From Bacteroidota bacterium (GTDB lineage Bacteria > Bacteroidota > Bacteroidia > 2-12-FULL-35-15): DNA of 46,086 nucleotides. Location of the stretch: positions 19,014 to 65,099 of the forward strand of contig JAHEYB010000011.1 of NCBI GenBank assembly GCA_023251805.1, given 5' to 3'. Shown here piece after piece: positions 8,622 through 15,455 of this stretch; the stretch's first letter is position 1, and each line of letters opens with the position of its first letter. The notes under the pieces are model-generated. The model saw nothing but the letters and a program-made list of their open reading frames with translations, was not told where the DNA came from and ran no database searches. The position numbers were made by a program, and so were the translations under genes.

Positions 8622-8671
8622 ATTTGCAATTTTTACTAAATATATAACATTGATTTGCAAAAAATGCAAAT
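8622..8671. promoter_or_regulatory. Putative operator: ATTTGCA half-sites
   Basis: Three copies of ATTTGCA or its complement occur: 8622-8628, 8653-8659 and 8665-8671. The last two form a perfect 7-bp inverted repeat with a five-A spacer. They lie between the divergent regulator and the exported-protein operon. On the minus strand a TATATTTA box near 8636-8643 would put the palindrome inside the regulator's own promoter. Binding is inferred, not shown. A separate perfect palindrome, CGGAATTCCG, lies at 8739-8748. Confidence 0.45.
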
Positions 8672-8772
8672 TTCTCTTTTTTTTTTAGTGTCTCTCCGTT
8701 TTATTTGCGCATCGTGCGTCTAAAGTCCTTTGCTGTAGCGGAATTCCGTTTCTTCAGGCTTTTTTTCCACCA

Positions 8773-8780
8773 TACATTTG
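8773..8780 (+). promoter_or_regulatory. -7 element TACATTTG ahead of the 8808-13375 operon
   Basis: Exact TAnnTTTG match, 27 bases before the ATG at 8808. The best -33 candidate is an imperfect TTTC about 20 bases upstream, which suggests a weak or activator-dependent promoter. Confidence 0.45.
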
Positions 8781-8807
8781 CTTCAGAAATTAATCAAACA
8801 ACCCAAA

Positions 8808-9161
8808 ATGAAAAAAGTAAAACAAATCACCTTAATAAGCATTCTGTTAATGTTCACATTAAAGAACATGAATGCGCAAACAATCTCTTCCGTTTCCGAT
8901 TCAAGCATTTTTTCGGCAAGAGTAACTGAAGCTACTATATACAGTAGAGAAGATTTTAGAAAAAACAAAAGAGCATTCAAACAATCAAAACCCCGCCCTG
9001 CAACTTTCCGCTTGTTTATGAATAGAACCTTCGCTCCGAAATTATCGGTAGACCTATTAGACGGAAAAGGAATTCATCTTTTCAGCATTACCGAAATGGG
9101 ACCTATTCCTACTATGAATGTTGGTGCAAGAATTAATGCAGGAATTAAAATCACAATCTAA
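8808..9161 (+). CDS. Small exported protein, 117 aa, operon gene 1
   Basis: Not recognised. A signal peptide (KQITLISILLMFTLKNMNAQ) is followed by about 95 residues, including the basic stretch FRKNKRAFKQSKPRPATFR and a C-terminal IPTMNVGARINAGIKITI that looks like two amphipathic beta strands ending in an aromatic-free hydrophobic terminus. I chose the ATG at 8808, which directly precedes the signal peptide; an in-frame ATG-less extension upstream adds nothing plausible. It is the first gene of the operon that diverges from the HTH regulator. Confidence 0.65.
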   Translation: MKKVKQITLISILLMFTLKNMNAQTISSVSDSSIFSARVTEATIYSREDFRKNKRAFKQSKPRPATFRLFMNRTFAPKLSVDLLDGKGIHLFSITEMGPIPTMNVGARINAGIKITI

Positions 9162-9164
9162 AAT

Positions 9165-9174
9165 AACCCCTAAA
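9165..9174 (+). promoter_or_regulatory. AACCCCTAAA motif before operon gene 2
   Basis: Ten bases, AACCCCTAAA, lie ten bases ahead of the ATG at 9185. Identical copies precede operon genes 4 and 5, and related C-rich versions precede genes 1 and 3. There is no Shine-Dalgarno-like purine run in these gaps. Confidence 0.4.
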
Positions 9175-9184
9175 TCTAAATAAA

Positions 9185-9325
9185 ATGAAAACAGAAATTC
9201 AAATAGTATCAAAACCCGAAACAATTTTAAAATGCAGCATTTTCTTGTTTGCACTTTCCATTATAGTATGTGCAATAGAAAATCTAAACATCACAGAATT
9301 ATTTCACAACCTTTTTTTCTTTTAA
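9185..9325 (+). CDS. 46-residue membrane peptide, operon gene 2
   Basis: Short open frame filling most of the gap between the flanking genes. It begins MKTEIQIVSKPETILKCS, has one hydrophobic helix (IFLFALSIIVCA) and ends ITELFHNLFFF. It opens ten bases after an AACCCCTAAA motif, like its operon partners, and stops 20 bases before the next ATG. Gene-like spacing and a single membrane segment argue that it is real, but it has no recognised homologue that I can name. The aromatic C-terminus is unusual. Confidence 0.5.
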   Translation: MKTEIQIVSKPETILKCSIFLFALSIIVCAIENLNITELFHNLFFF

Positions 9326-9345
9326 ACTAAACAATACCATACCCC

Positions 9346-10452
9346 ATGGAACGCAAAGCATTTATCAAAACGATTATTTTGGCCATGACCGGAACAACAG
9401 TTTTGGGCAACAACAATCCTATCCAAAACTTGCTTTCTAATTCAAGTGAAGAAAAAAACAAATGGATGGACATTCTAGAATTTGCCAGATGGTGCCCTTC
9501 CCCTCATAACACTCAACCGTGGAAGGTGAAAATCATTTCGGATAATAAAGCAGAGATTTTTTATGAGCCGACTCGACTTGTGCCTGAAGAGGATCCATTG
9601 TCTGCTTTTATGATTATTGGAATGACCATGTTTTGTGAGTGTATAAAAATTGCTGCTACTCCTTATGGATTAACCGGACAAATTAAATATGCCGAAGAAG
9701 AAGTACTAAATGCAAATGCAAAAAATCTACAGCTATTTGCAACAATTGAGCTTCATGCAGATAAGAACACAAGTGCTCCCGATAGAGAATTAATCAAAAA
9801 AAGAAAAACCTCTCGATTACATTATCAAGGGAAAGCAATTGAAAGCACTATTGCCAATGAACTTCAAAAAATTGTAGTCGAATACGACAATAAACTAACT
9901 GTTTCTAATGAAAAGAAAATGGTTGAATTTGTTTTAGACCTCAACGGTTATACACTTTTTAGTGATATGGATGATGATAAGGTAAGAACAGAAATTAGCA
10001 AATGGGTGAGAACAAAGGATGAAGATGCTCACAAAACCAATGATGGGCTTTGGTATCACTGCATGCGGTTCCCAGGATACTTAATGAATAATTTTTTCTT
10101 TCATCACGAACGCTTCGCAGGAAAAAGAATTAGGAAAGTACTGACAAAAGTGTACCGCGATTCAATGAAAGGTACAAAAACAATTGCATGGATAGAAGGT
10201 AATTTTAATACGAAAGCAGATTTTATTAATTGCGGTAAATCAATGATTTATATGTGGCTTCACATGACGAAGCACAATATTTTTCTTCATCCTTTTGGCT
10301 CCGTAATTACAAATCCGAATGCAAACAAACAATTACAAGAAAAAGTTGCCCCTCAAGAAAATAAAAAATTATGGCTACTCATGCGATTAGGATATAGCGA
10401 TGAACCGCCTAGAAGCTTACGATTGCCCGTAACAGAAATCATCATCAACTAA
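9346..10452 (+). CDS. Nitroreductase/Acg-like protein with Tat-like N-terminus, operon gene 3
   Basis: This is a nitroreductase-fold protein, probably FMN-binding. The motif WCPSPHNTQPWKV (about residues 49-61) is the classical phosphate/FMN-binding start of the family, and a second half (GNFNTKADFINCGKSMIYMWLHMTK region) matches the domain end. At 368 residues it is longer than simple nitroreductases and resembles the Acg-type two-lobed members, some of which bind FMN without clear reductase activity. The N-terminus E-R-K-A-F-I-K followed by a hydrophobic stretch looks like a Tat signal in which the second Arg is Lys, so export of the folded flavoprotein is possible. The substrate is unknown. 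It lies upstream of an adenylating enzyme, which suggests a small biosynthetic or modification pathway. Confidence 0.75.
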   Translation: MERKAFIKTIILAMTGTTVLGNNNPIQNLLSNSSEEKNKWMDILEFARWCPSPHNTQPWKVKIISDNKAEIFYEPTRLVPEEDPLSAFMIIGMTMFCECIKIAATPYGLTGQIKYAEEEVLNANAKNLQLFATIELHADKNTSAPDRELIKKRKTSRLHYQGKAIESTIANELQKIVVEYDNKLTVSNEKKMVEFVLDLNGYTLFSDMDDDKVRTEISKWVRTKDEDAHKTNDGLWYHCMRFPGYLMNNFFFHHERFAGKRIRKVLTKVYRDSMKGTKTIAWIEGNFNTKADFINCGKSMIYMWLHMTKHNIFLHPFGSVITNPNANKQLQEKVAPQENKKLWLLMRLGYSDEPPRSLRLPVTEIIIN

Positions 10453-10468
10453 AAAACAAACAACCCTA

Positions 10469-10478
10469 AACCCCTAAA
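10469..10478 (+). promoter_or_regulatory. AACCCCTAAA motif before operon gene 4
   Basis: A second copy of the motif, preceded by a shortened version AACCCTAAA at 10462-10470, so the gap holds a small tandem repeat. It ends three bases before the ATG at 10482. Confidence 0.4.
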
Positions 10479-10481
10479 AAA

Positions 10482-12068
10482 ATGGAAACAAGCCTAAAAA
10501 CAACGGTAACAAGTTCGATAGAACTATCAAAGACTTGGATATCAAAAGTGAAAACAGCTCCAAATCATTTTCTTTTAAATGGTATTGCAGTACTGTCAAA
10601 TATCATCAAACAATTAATGCTAAAAAGTGATTTTACTAGCAAATTAATCTTTATGCCAGGCATTGAGCAATTGAGATGGAACATTGGCAAAATAAGAGCT
10701 TACCGTCAATTTACAAAAGCAAAAAATTCAGTGCCTGCATACAATCACTTTCTTCAAAATAAAAAATTTGATGTTGCTACATTAAATAGTGTGAATACAA
10801 TTTTAGAAAGCATTCCCGAAATCGACAAAGAATCATATGTAAAAAAATATAGCATAGATGAACGTTGTGTGGGAGGTAAAATTCCTACAAGAGGTGTATT
10901 GATTGACGAGTCGAGTGGAAGCAGTGGAATCCCTTCCAATTGGGCTAGAGGTGAATTTGAAAGAAAAACAAACAAAAGAATGATTGAATTGTCGTTGTAT
11001 GGATTGTTGGGGAATGATCCCAAATTCATCATCAATGCATTTGCATTAGGTCCTTGGGCAACTGGAATAAATGTTACCATGTCACTTACAAGCTCTTCGA
11101 TTTTAAAATCTTTGGGGCCCGATATTCCTAAAATAATTAATACACTCAAAATGTTTGGAACATCCAGAGAATATGTAGTAATGGGATATCCTCCTTTCTT
11201 AAAAATGTTAGTTGACAATAATGAAATCGATTGGAAAAAATATTCAATTTCATTCATTTTTGGTGGGGAAGCAATGAGCGAAGGAATGAGAGAATATATT
11301 CAGAACAAAGGAATCAAAAAAGTATATGGCTCTTATGGTGCTTCCGATCTAGAGCTTAATCTAGCTGGTGAAAATGATTTTACAATCAAGCTAAGAAAAC
11401 TCCTTTCTAAAAACACTGCATTGGCATCCGACCTACTAAAATGCAATGGCGCAATTCCAATGATTTTTCGATTTAACCCGGCTGATTTTTTTATGGAAAC
11501 AAATGCAGAAGGTGAATTACTAGTCTCTATTTGCCGCCCAGGTTATTTAGCACCTAAAATAAAATATAATATTCATGATTTAGGACATGTGGTTAGGATT
11601 CCGGAATTAAAAAAAATATTGGCAAAGCATGGAATGACAATCGAAGATATTGGAACACTTGATACTGATTTACCATTGGTTTTTCACTATGGAAGATCGG
11701 ATATGGCTGTAGCTTATTTCGGGTGCAAAATAACGCCTTCTGAAATCGAACAAACCATTTTTAAAATCGATTGGTTATCTAAAATCACTAGAACTTTTTC
11801 AATGGATACATATGAAGATGCATCGCATAACAAAAAGTTAGCATTTCACATTGAACTATGCCAAGGTTTGAACGCTACCGATTTTAATGCTAATCAAGCA
11901 ACACAAACAATTATTGAAGAATTATCAAAAACGAATCAGGATTTTCAAAAATCCATCACGATGGTGGCAACAGATCAAATCCCCGAAGTTGTTTTTTGCA
12001 ATTACCAAACTGGAACTTTTGCTCAAAATGACATTCGCATAAAATTAAAATACATCAACAATAATTAA
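10482..12068 (+). CDS. PaaK-like adenylate-forming enzyme, operon gene 4
   Basis: This is an ANL-superfamily member of the phenylacetate-CoA ligase/coenzyme F390 synthetase type, 528 residues. Such enzymes activate a carboxylate with ATP, usually before transfer to CoA. The phosphate-binding motif is ESSGSSGIPSNW (residues 143-154). FGGEAMSEGMREYI, the YGSYGASDLELN adenine/substrate motif and the hinge-region HYGRSDMAVAYFG are all in the expected order. The substrate cannot be read from the sequence. No carrier protein or thioesterase is adjacent. It has no signal peptide, so it acts in the cytoplasm, whereas its operon partners look exported. Confidence 0.78.
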   Translation: METSLKTTVTSSIELSKTWISKVKTAPNHFLLNGIAVLSNIIKQLMLKSDFTSKLIFMPGIEQLRWNIGKIRAYRQFTKAKNSVPAYNHFLQNKKFDVATLNSVNTILESIPEIDKESYVKKYSIDERCVGGKIPTRGVLIDESSGSSGIPSNWARGEFERKTNKRMIELSLYGLLGNDPKFIINAFALGPWATGINVTMSLTSSSILKSLGPDIPKIINTLKMFGTSREYVVMGYPPFLKMLVDNNEIDWKKYSISFIFGGEAMSEGMREYIQNKGIKKVYGSYGASDLELNLAGENDFTIKLRKLLSKNTALASDLLKCNGAIPMIFRFNPADFFMETNAEGELLVSICRPGYLAPKIKYNIHDLGHVVRIPELKKILAKHGMTIEDIGTLDTDLPLVFHYGRSDMAVAYFGCKITPSEIEQTIFKIDWLSKITRTFSMDTYEDASHNKKLAFHIELCQGLNATDFNANQATQTIIEELSKTNQDFQKSITMVATDQIPEVVFCNYQTGTFAQNDIRIKLKYINNN

Positions 12069-12071
12069 TCT

Positions 12072-12081
12072 AACCCCTAAA
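12072..12081 (+). promoter_or_regulatory. AACCCCTAAA motif before operon gene 5
   Basis: Third exact copy of the motif, ten bases before the ATG at 12092, the same spacing as before operon gene 2. Confidence 0.4.
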
Positions 12082-12091
12082 ACTAGAAATA

Positions 12092-13375
12092 ATGAAAACA
12101 ATTCAAAAACTGATTCCTACTGTTCCTGAAATCAAAAACAGTGAGTCATTCAAAAACTTGAAAATTTCAACAGAAAATCTACTTCTGTTTCTCAATTTGA
12201 ACATGCTTGAAAAATATTGTAAAGAAACATTCGACCTATATTCTTCTGCAATGGGAATAAAAAAATGGTCGCTGCTCATTTTCATAACTATTTTTAGTCT
12301 GACGACCAATGCTCAAGAAGTGAAAATGGAAAAAGCGAGTTCGAGGCCGAGTATTACCGTTCTTAACATAGACACCAAAGGATTAAATCTTGATCCTACA
12401 CAAATGGGAAATATGGTACGGATTGAATTGGAAAAACTCGACACATTTGAAGTAATGGATAGATACGATGTTTCCTATGTGGTAGAAAAAAATAAATTAA
12501 ACATAAACAATTGCTATGGTAAAATATGTTTGCTGGAGGTTGGTTCAATCATTAATTCTGAAAAAATGTTTACCGGAAATGCCGAACTTATAGGAGAAAC
12601 AATTATCATGAACTTTCGATTGATTGATGTAAAAACAGGAAAAATTGAAAAAGCAAGAGTTGATGAATACCTCAATTTGCCGAAGGAGTTGCAGGCAATG
12701 ACAAAAATTTCAATCCGTAAAATGTTTAACAAACCTGTTGATGAACCTTTGCAAACTTATTTAACAAAGAAAAACGGATATGAAAGTTCAACAATTAATC
12801 CAAATCAAACCAGTGTTAATTTATCGGGACCAAGAAGTGGATTTACTTATTTTACAGGTGATGCCGGAGCAAGGTTGCAGGCACCTAGAAGCGAAGGCGG
12901 TTATAATTCGTATCCATTAATGTTTCAATTTGGTTATCAATTTGAAGTTCAATATTTGAATGAAGGAAATTACCAAGCACTTTTCGAATTTTTACCAACG
13001 GTAACAGGATTCAATCAAAACGTATTTATTCCCAGCGTAACAATCATGAATGGATTCAGAAATAACAAACGTGGATGGGAAATAGCATTCGGACCAACTT
13101 TTGGATTAGTAAACAAAGCAAACGGATACTTTGATGCTGAACAAACCTGGCATTTAGAAAATGAATGGGCCGATTCTACCGCTGTAAACCCGTACAAAGT
13201 AGAAAAACGATTAGACAGTAGAGGTTCGTATGAATTACAAGCAGGTTTTATTATAGCTGTAGGAAAAACGTTTAAATCAGGCAAATTAAATATCCCGGTA
13301 AATATTTATGCTGTTCCAAATAAAGATGGGATAAGAGTGGGGGCCTCATTCGGCTTTAATGCGAAGAGGAGATAA
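12092..13375 (+). CDS. CsgG/LpoB-like domain plus barrel-like envelope protein, operon gene 5
   Basis: A 427-residue envelope protein. Residues 1-53 form an unusual charged extension before an internal signal-like segment (KKWSLLIFITIFSLTTNAQ, about 57-75). Next comes an alpha/beta domain (about 87-210: SITVLNIDTKGL, MVRIELEKLDTFEVMDRYDV, FRLIDVKTGKI) resembling the CsgG/LpoB/TolB-N type found in outer-membrane assembly proteins. The last 180 residues alternate like an outer-membrane barrel or beta-sandwich. A second candidate start is the ATG at 12251 (MGIKKWS), which would give a normal signal peptide; the AACCCCTAAA motif before 12092 favours the longer form. It is the last gene of the operon, followed by a strong terminator. 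Confidence 0.7.
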   Translation: MKTIQKLIPTVPEIKNSESFKNLKISTENLLLFLNLNMLEKYCKETFDLYSSAMGIKKWSLLIFITIFSLTTNAQEVKMEKASSRPSITVLNIDTKGLNLDPTQMGNMVRIELEKLDTFEVMDRYDVSYVVEKNKLNINNCYGKICLLEVGSIINSEKMFTGNAELIGETIIMNFRLIDVKTGKIEKARVDEYLNLPKELQAMTKISIRKMFNKPVDEPLQTYLTKKNGYESSTINPNQTSVNLSGPRSGFTYFTGDAGARLQAPRSEGGYNSYPLMFQFGYQFEVQYLNEGNYQALFEFLPTVTGFNQNVFIPSVTIMNGFRNNKRGWEIAFGPTFGLVNKANGYFDAEQTWHLENEWADSTAVNPYKVEKRLDSRGSYELQAGFIIAVGKTFKSGKLNIPVNIYAVPNKDGIRVGASFGFNAKRR

Positions 13376-13395
13376 AAAAGTGGGTTGCTTTTTTT

Positions 13396-13424
13396 GTCCC
13401 CGCATGCATGTGCGGGGACTTTTT
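13396..13424 (+). terminator. Rho-independent terminator of the 8808-13375 operon
   Basis: A 9-bp perfect stem, GTCCCCGCA (13396-13404) with TGCGGGGAC (13411-13419), six-base loop, then five Ts. Confidence 0.85.
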
Positions 13425-13431
13425 AGTTAAA

Positions 13432-13627
13432 CTTAGTTTTGAAAAAACTTAGTTTAACTTATCCCGATGAATATCGGGATCTGCTATTGAAACTAAATCT
13501 GAATACTTAGTTTTGAAAAAACTTAGTTTAAATATCCCGATGAATATCGGGATCTGCTATTGAAACTAAATCTGAATACTTAGTTTTGAAAAAACTTAGT
13601 TTAAATATCTCGATGAATATCGGGATC
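13432..13627. repeat. 73/74-bp tandem repeat with embedded hairpins, 2.7 copies
   Basis: Units start at 13432, 13506 and 13579 (periods 74 and 73). Each has the direct repeat CTTAGTTTT...CTTAGTTT and a hairpin with arms ATCCCGAT/ATCGGGAT around GAAT (13461-13480, 13534-13553, 13607-13626). The third copy carries one C-to-T change in the left arm (ATCTCGAT) and lacks the trailing part. The repeats sit between two convergent genes. No coding frame is apparent in the stretch 13376-13650. Confidence 0.9.
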
Positions 13628-13650
13628 TTATTGAAAGAGCACTCGTTTTT

Positions 13651-14901
13651 TTATTCAATTTTCTTCATATCCAGCTTTCTCAATTTTGGAGCTAGCTGAT
13701 AGGTTCCAGCAACTATCAGTATTGTCATAATACCGCCAAAAATCACGGAACGAACCAATCCCATAGCAACAGCGGTTAAAGCTGATTCAATTCCACCAAT
13801 TTCATTAGAAGAACCAATAAAAATACTATTCACGGCCGAAACTCTTCCTCGCATTTCATCGGGCGTTGCCAATTGTAAAATGGTATGTCTAATAACTACA
13901 CTCACATTATCAAAAGCACCGGTTAAGAATAAAAAGAACAGAGATAAATAATAGTTCGTAGAAACAGCAAAAAAGATAGTAGCTACTCCAAACAAGGCCA
14001 CATTGATAAATAAATTCCTCCCGGCATTTTTAGTAATTGGTTTATACGCTAAAATTATTGCGGTAAAAATTGCTCCTAGTGCAGGCGCAGAGCGCAAAAA
14101 GCCAAGCTCGGTTGAACCTACATCTAATATATCATTTGCGAAAACAGGAAGCATTGCAACTGCTCCACCAAATAACACTGCGAATAAATCCAAAGAAAGT
14201 GCTCCCAATATTAATTGATTGCTAAAAACAAATTTTATCCCTCCACCCAGACTTTGCCCCAATGTTTCTTTTTTTGTTTTTACTGGAAGAGGTTTTGATG
14301 CGATAAAGGAAAAAGAAAAAATAGAAAGAATAATAAATAGTAAATTGATGGTATATGCCGTTTGAAAATTGATGGCACAAACAATTCCTGCTATAGCCGG
14401 GCCAACCACTGCACCCACATGCCAAATGCTGCTGTTCCAAGTAGCAGAATTTCCGTAATGTTCGCGTGGTACAATTTGCGACATGAATGCGGGAAAAGCA
14501 GCAGAAATAAACCCTCTAACAATTCCAATAAAACCAAACACCAAATAAATGGGCAAGACCCCATAATTTTTCAAAATACTGGATGATTCAAGCGAGAAAT
14601 AGAGGAGGGCGGAGGTAGAAAGAATCAACAAAGAAATAGATATCATTATGATACGTTTTCTACTCACACTATCGGCAACATGTCCGGAGACCAATGAAAC
14701 AAAAATAAATGGAATTGCTTCAGCTAAACAAATAAACCCTAAAGCAAGCTTACTATGAGTCAGTTCATATACTTGCCAACTTACAATCACGCTCTGCATT
14801 AATATGGCAAGCGTCAAAAAGAACCTGGTATTAAGAAAAAACAAAAACTCTTTTATTCTTAAAGCTGCATAAGGGTCGTGTAATGTTTTCTTTTCTAGCA
14901 T
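13651..14901 (-). CDS. MFS transporter, EntS-like exporter family
   Basis: Major facilitator superfamily transporter of 416 residues in the inner membrane, of the MFS_3/enterobactin-exporter-like group. It begins with a short cytoplasmic arm (PYAALRIKEFLFFLNTRF), then about 12 hydrophobic segments. Motif A-like loops read SGHVADSVSRKR (between segments 2 and 3) and MRGRVSAVNSIFIG in the C-terminal half, the latter typical of this group. The substrate is unknown; relatives export siderophores or drugs. The gene is monocistronic: a repeat region and convergent gene lie downstream, and a divergent gene lies upstream with overlapping promoter boxes. Confidence 0.85.
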   Translation of the reverse strand: MLEKKTLHDPYAALRIKEFLFFLNTRFFLTLAILMQSVIVSWQVYELTHSKLALGFICLAEAIPFIFVSLVSGHVADSVSRKRIIMISISLLILSTSALLYFSLESSSILKNYGVLPIYLVFGFIGIVRGFISAAFPAFMSQIVPREHYGNSATWNSSIWHVGAVVGPAIAGIVCAINFQTAYTINLLFIILSIFSFSFIASKPLPVKTKKETLGQSLGGGIKFVFSNQLILGALSLDLFAVLFGGAVAMLPVFANDILDVGSTELGFLRSAPALGAIFTAIILAYKPITKNAGRNLFINVALFGVATIFFAVSTNYYLSLFFLFLTGAFDNVSVVIRHTILQLATPDEMRGRVSAVNSIFIGSSNEIGGIESALTAVAMGLVRSVIFGGIMTILIVAGTYQLAPKLRKLDMKKIE

Positions 14902-14909
14902 ATTTTTAA

Positions 14910-14917
14910 CAAATTTA
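14910..14917 (-). promoter_or_regulatory. -7 element TAAATTTG of the MFS gene
   Basis: Exact TAnnTTTG on the minus strand, eight bases from the ATG at 14901, predicting a leader of a few bases at most. It is interleaved with the divergent box at 14922-14929. Confidence 0.5.
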
Positions 14918-14921
14918 TGGT

Positions 14922-14929
14922 TAATTTTG
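14922..14929 (+). promoter_or_regulatory. -7 element TAATTTTG of the PepSY-like gene
   Basis: Exact TAnnTTTG on the plus strand, 25 bases before the ATG at 14955. Only four bases separate it from the opposing -7 box of the MFS gene, so the two promoters may compete. Confidence 0.5.
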
Positions 14930-14954
14930 TCGAAACAATATTTAATTCTATAAA

Positions 14955-15419
14955 ATGAAAAAACTCATACTGTTGCTTATTGCAGTAATTGCAATGTCTT
15001 CAATTAAAGCTCAAAAAATTTCTGCAGACAATGTTCCTCAGCCGGTGCTTGATGCTTTCAAAACAAAGTTTTCGATTGCCGAAAAAACTGCTTGGGAAAT
15101 AGATTATGACAATTACGAAGCGAATTTTGTGGTTGGGAAAACCGATTTTTCCGGAATATTCGACAAAGAAGGAAAATGGTTGGCAACAATTACTTATTTA
15201 AAACCTTCTGAACTTCCAAAGAATATTAGAGAATCACTTAGTAAAAAATATGGGGAGCTAAGTGCTTATAAAATTGAAGATGCAATAAAAATGGAAAAAG
15301 AAAAGGAAACTACATATGAAATGGAAATTATTAGAGGAGAAAACACCTACGAAGTGGAATTTGACAACGAAGGTGAGATGATGAAAGAAGATAAAAAGTC
15401 GGAAACGAAAAAAGAATAA
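14955..15419 (+). CDS. Secreted PepSY-like (DUF2874) protein
   Basis: Periplasmic protein of 154 residues with signal peptide KKLILLLIAVIAMSSIKAQ. Two tandem PepSY-like/DUF2874 repeats follow. The first reads VPQPVLDAFKTKFSIAEKTA...W, a D-Y-E-A-N-F strand and FDKEGKWLATITYL. The second is LPKNIRESLSKKY, then E-N-T-Y-E-V-E-FDNEG. The family name comes from Bacteroidota proteins of unclear role, often described as putative inhibitors or binders. The C-terminal tail is strongly charged (KEDKKSETKKE). It is monocistronic, with a bidirectional terminator immediately after the stop. Confidence 0.82.
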   Translation: MKKLILLLIAVIAMSSIKAQKISADNVPQPVLDAFKTKFSIAEKTAWEIDYDNYEANFVVGKTDFSGIFDKEGKWLATITYLKPSELPKNIRESLSKKYGELSAYKIEDAIKMEKEKETTYEMEIIRGENTYEVEFDNEGEMMKEDKKSETKKE

Positions 15420-15455
15420 AAAAAAATCCCCCCGAACACTCGGAGGGATTTTTTT
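15420..15455. terminator. Bidirectional terminator between the PepSY-like gene and clpC
   Basis: A-tract, then ATCCC, one mismatch, CCGA, loop ACAC, TCGG, GGGAT and a T-tract. It serves both convergent genes and overlaps the clpC stop codon. The same CCGA-N4-TCGG core recurs at 30480 and 40994. Confidence 0.85.

Noticed and set aside
13432..13627. Possible CRISPR array
   Set aside because: The units are contiguous copies with no unique spacers, and no cas genes are present.
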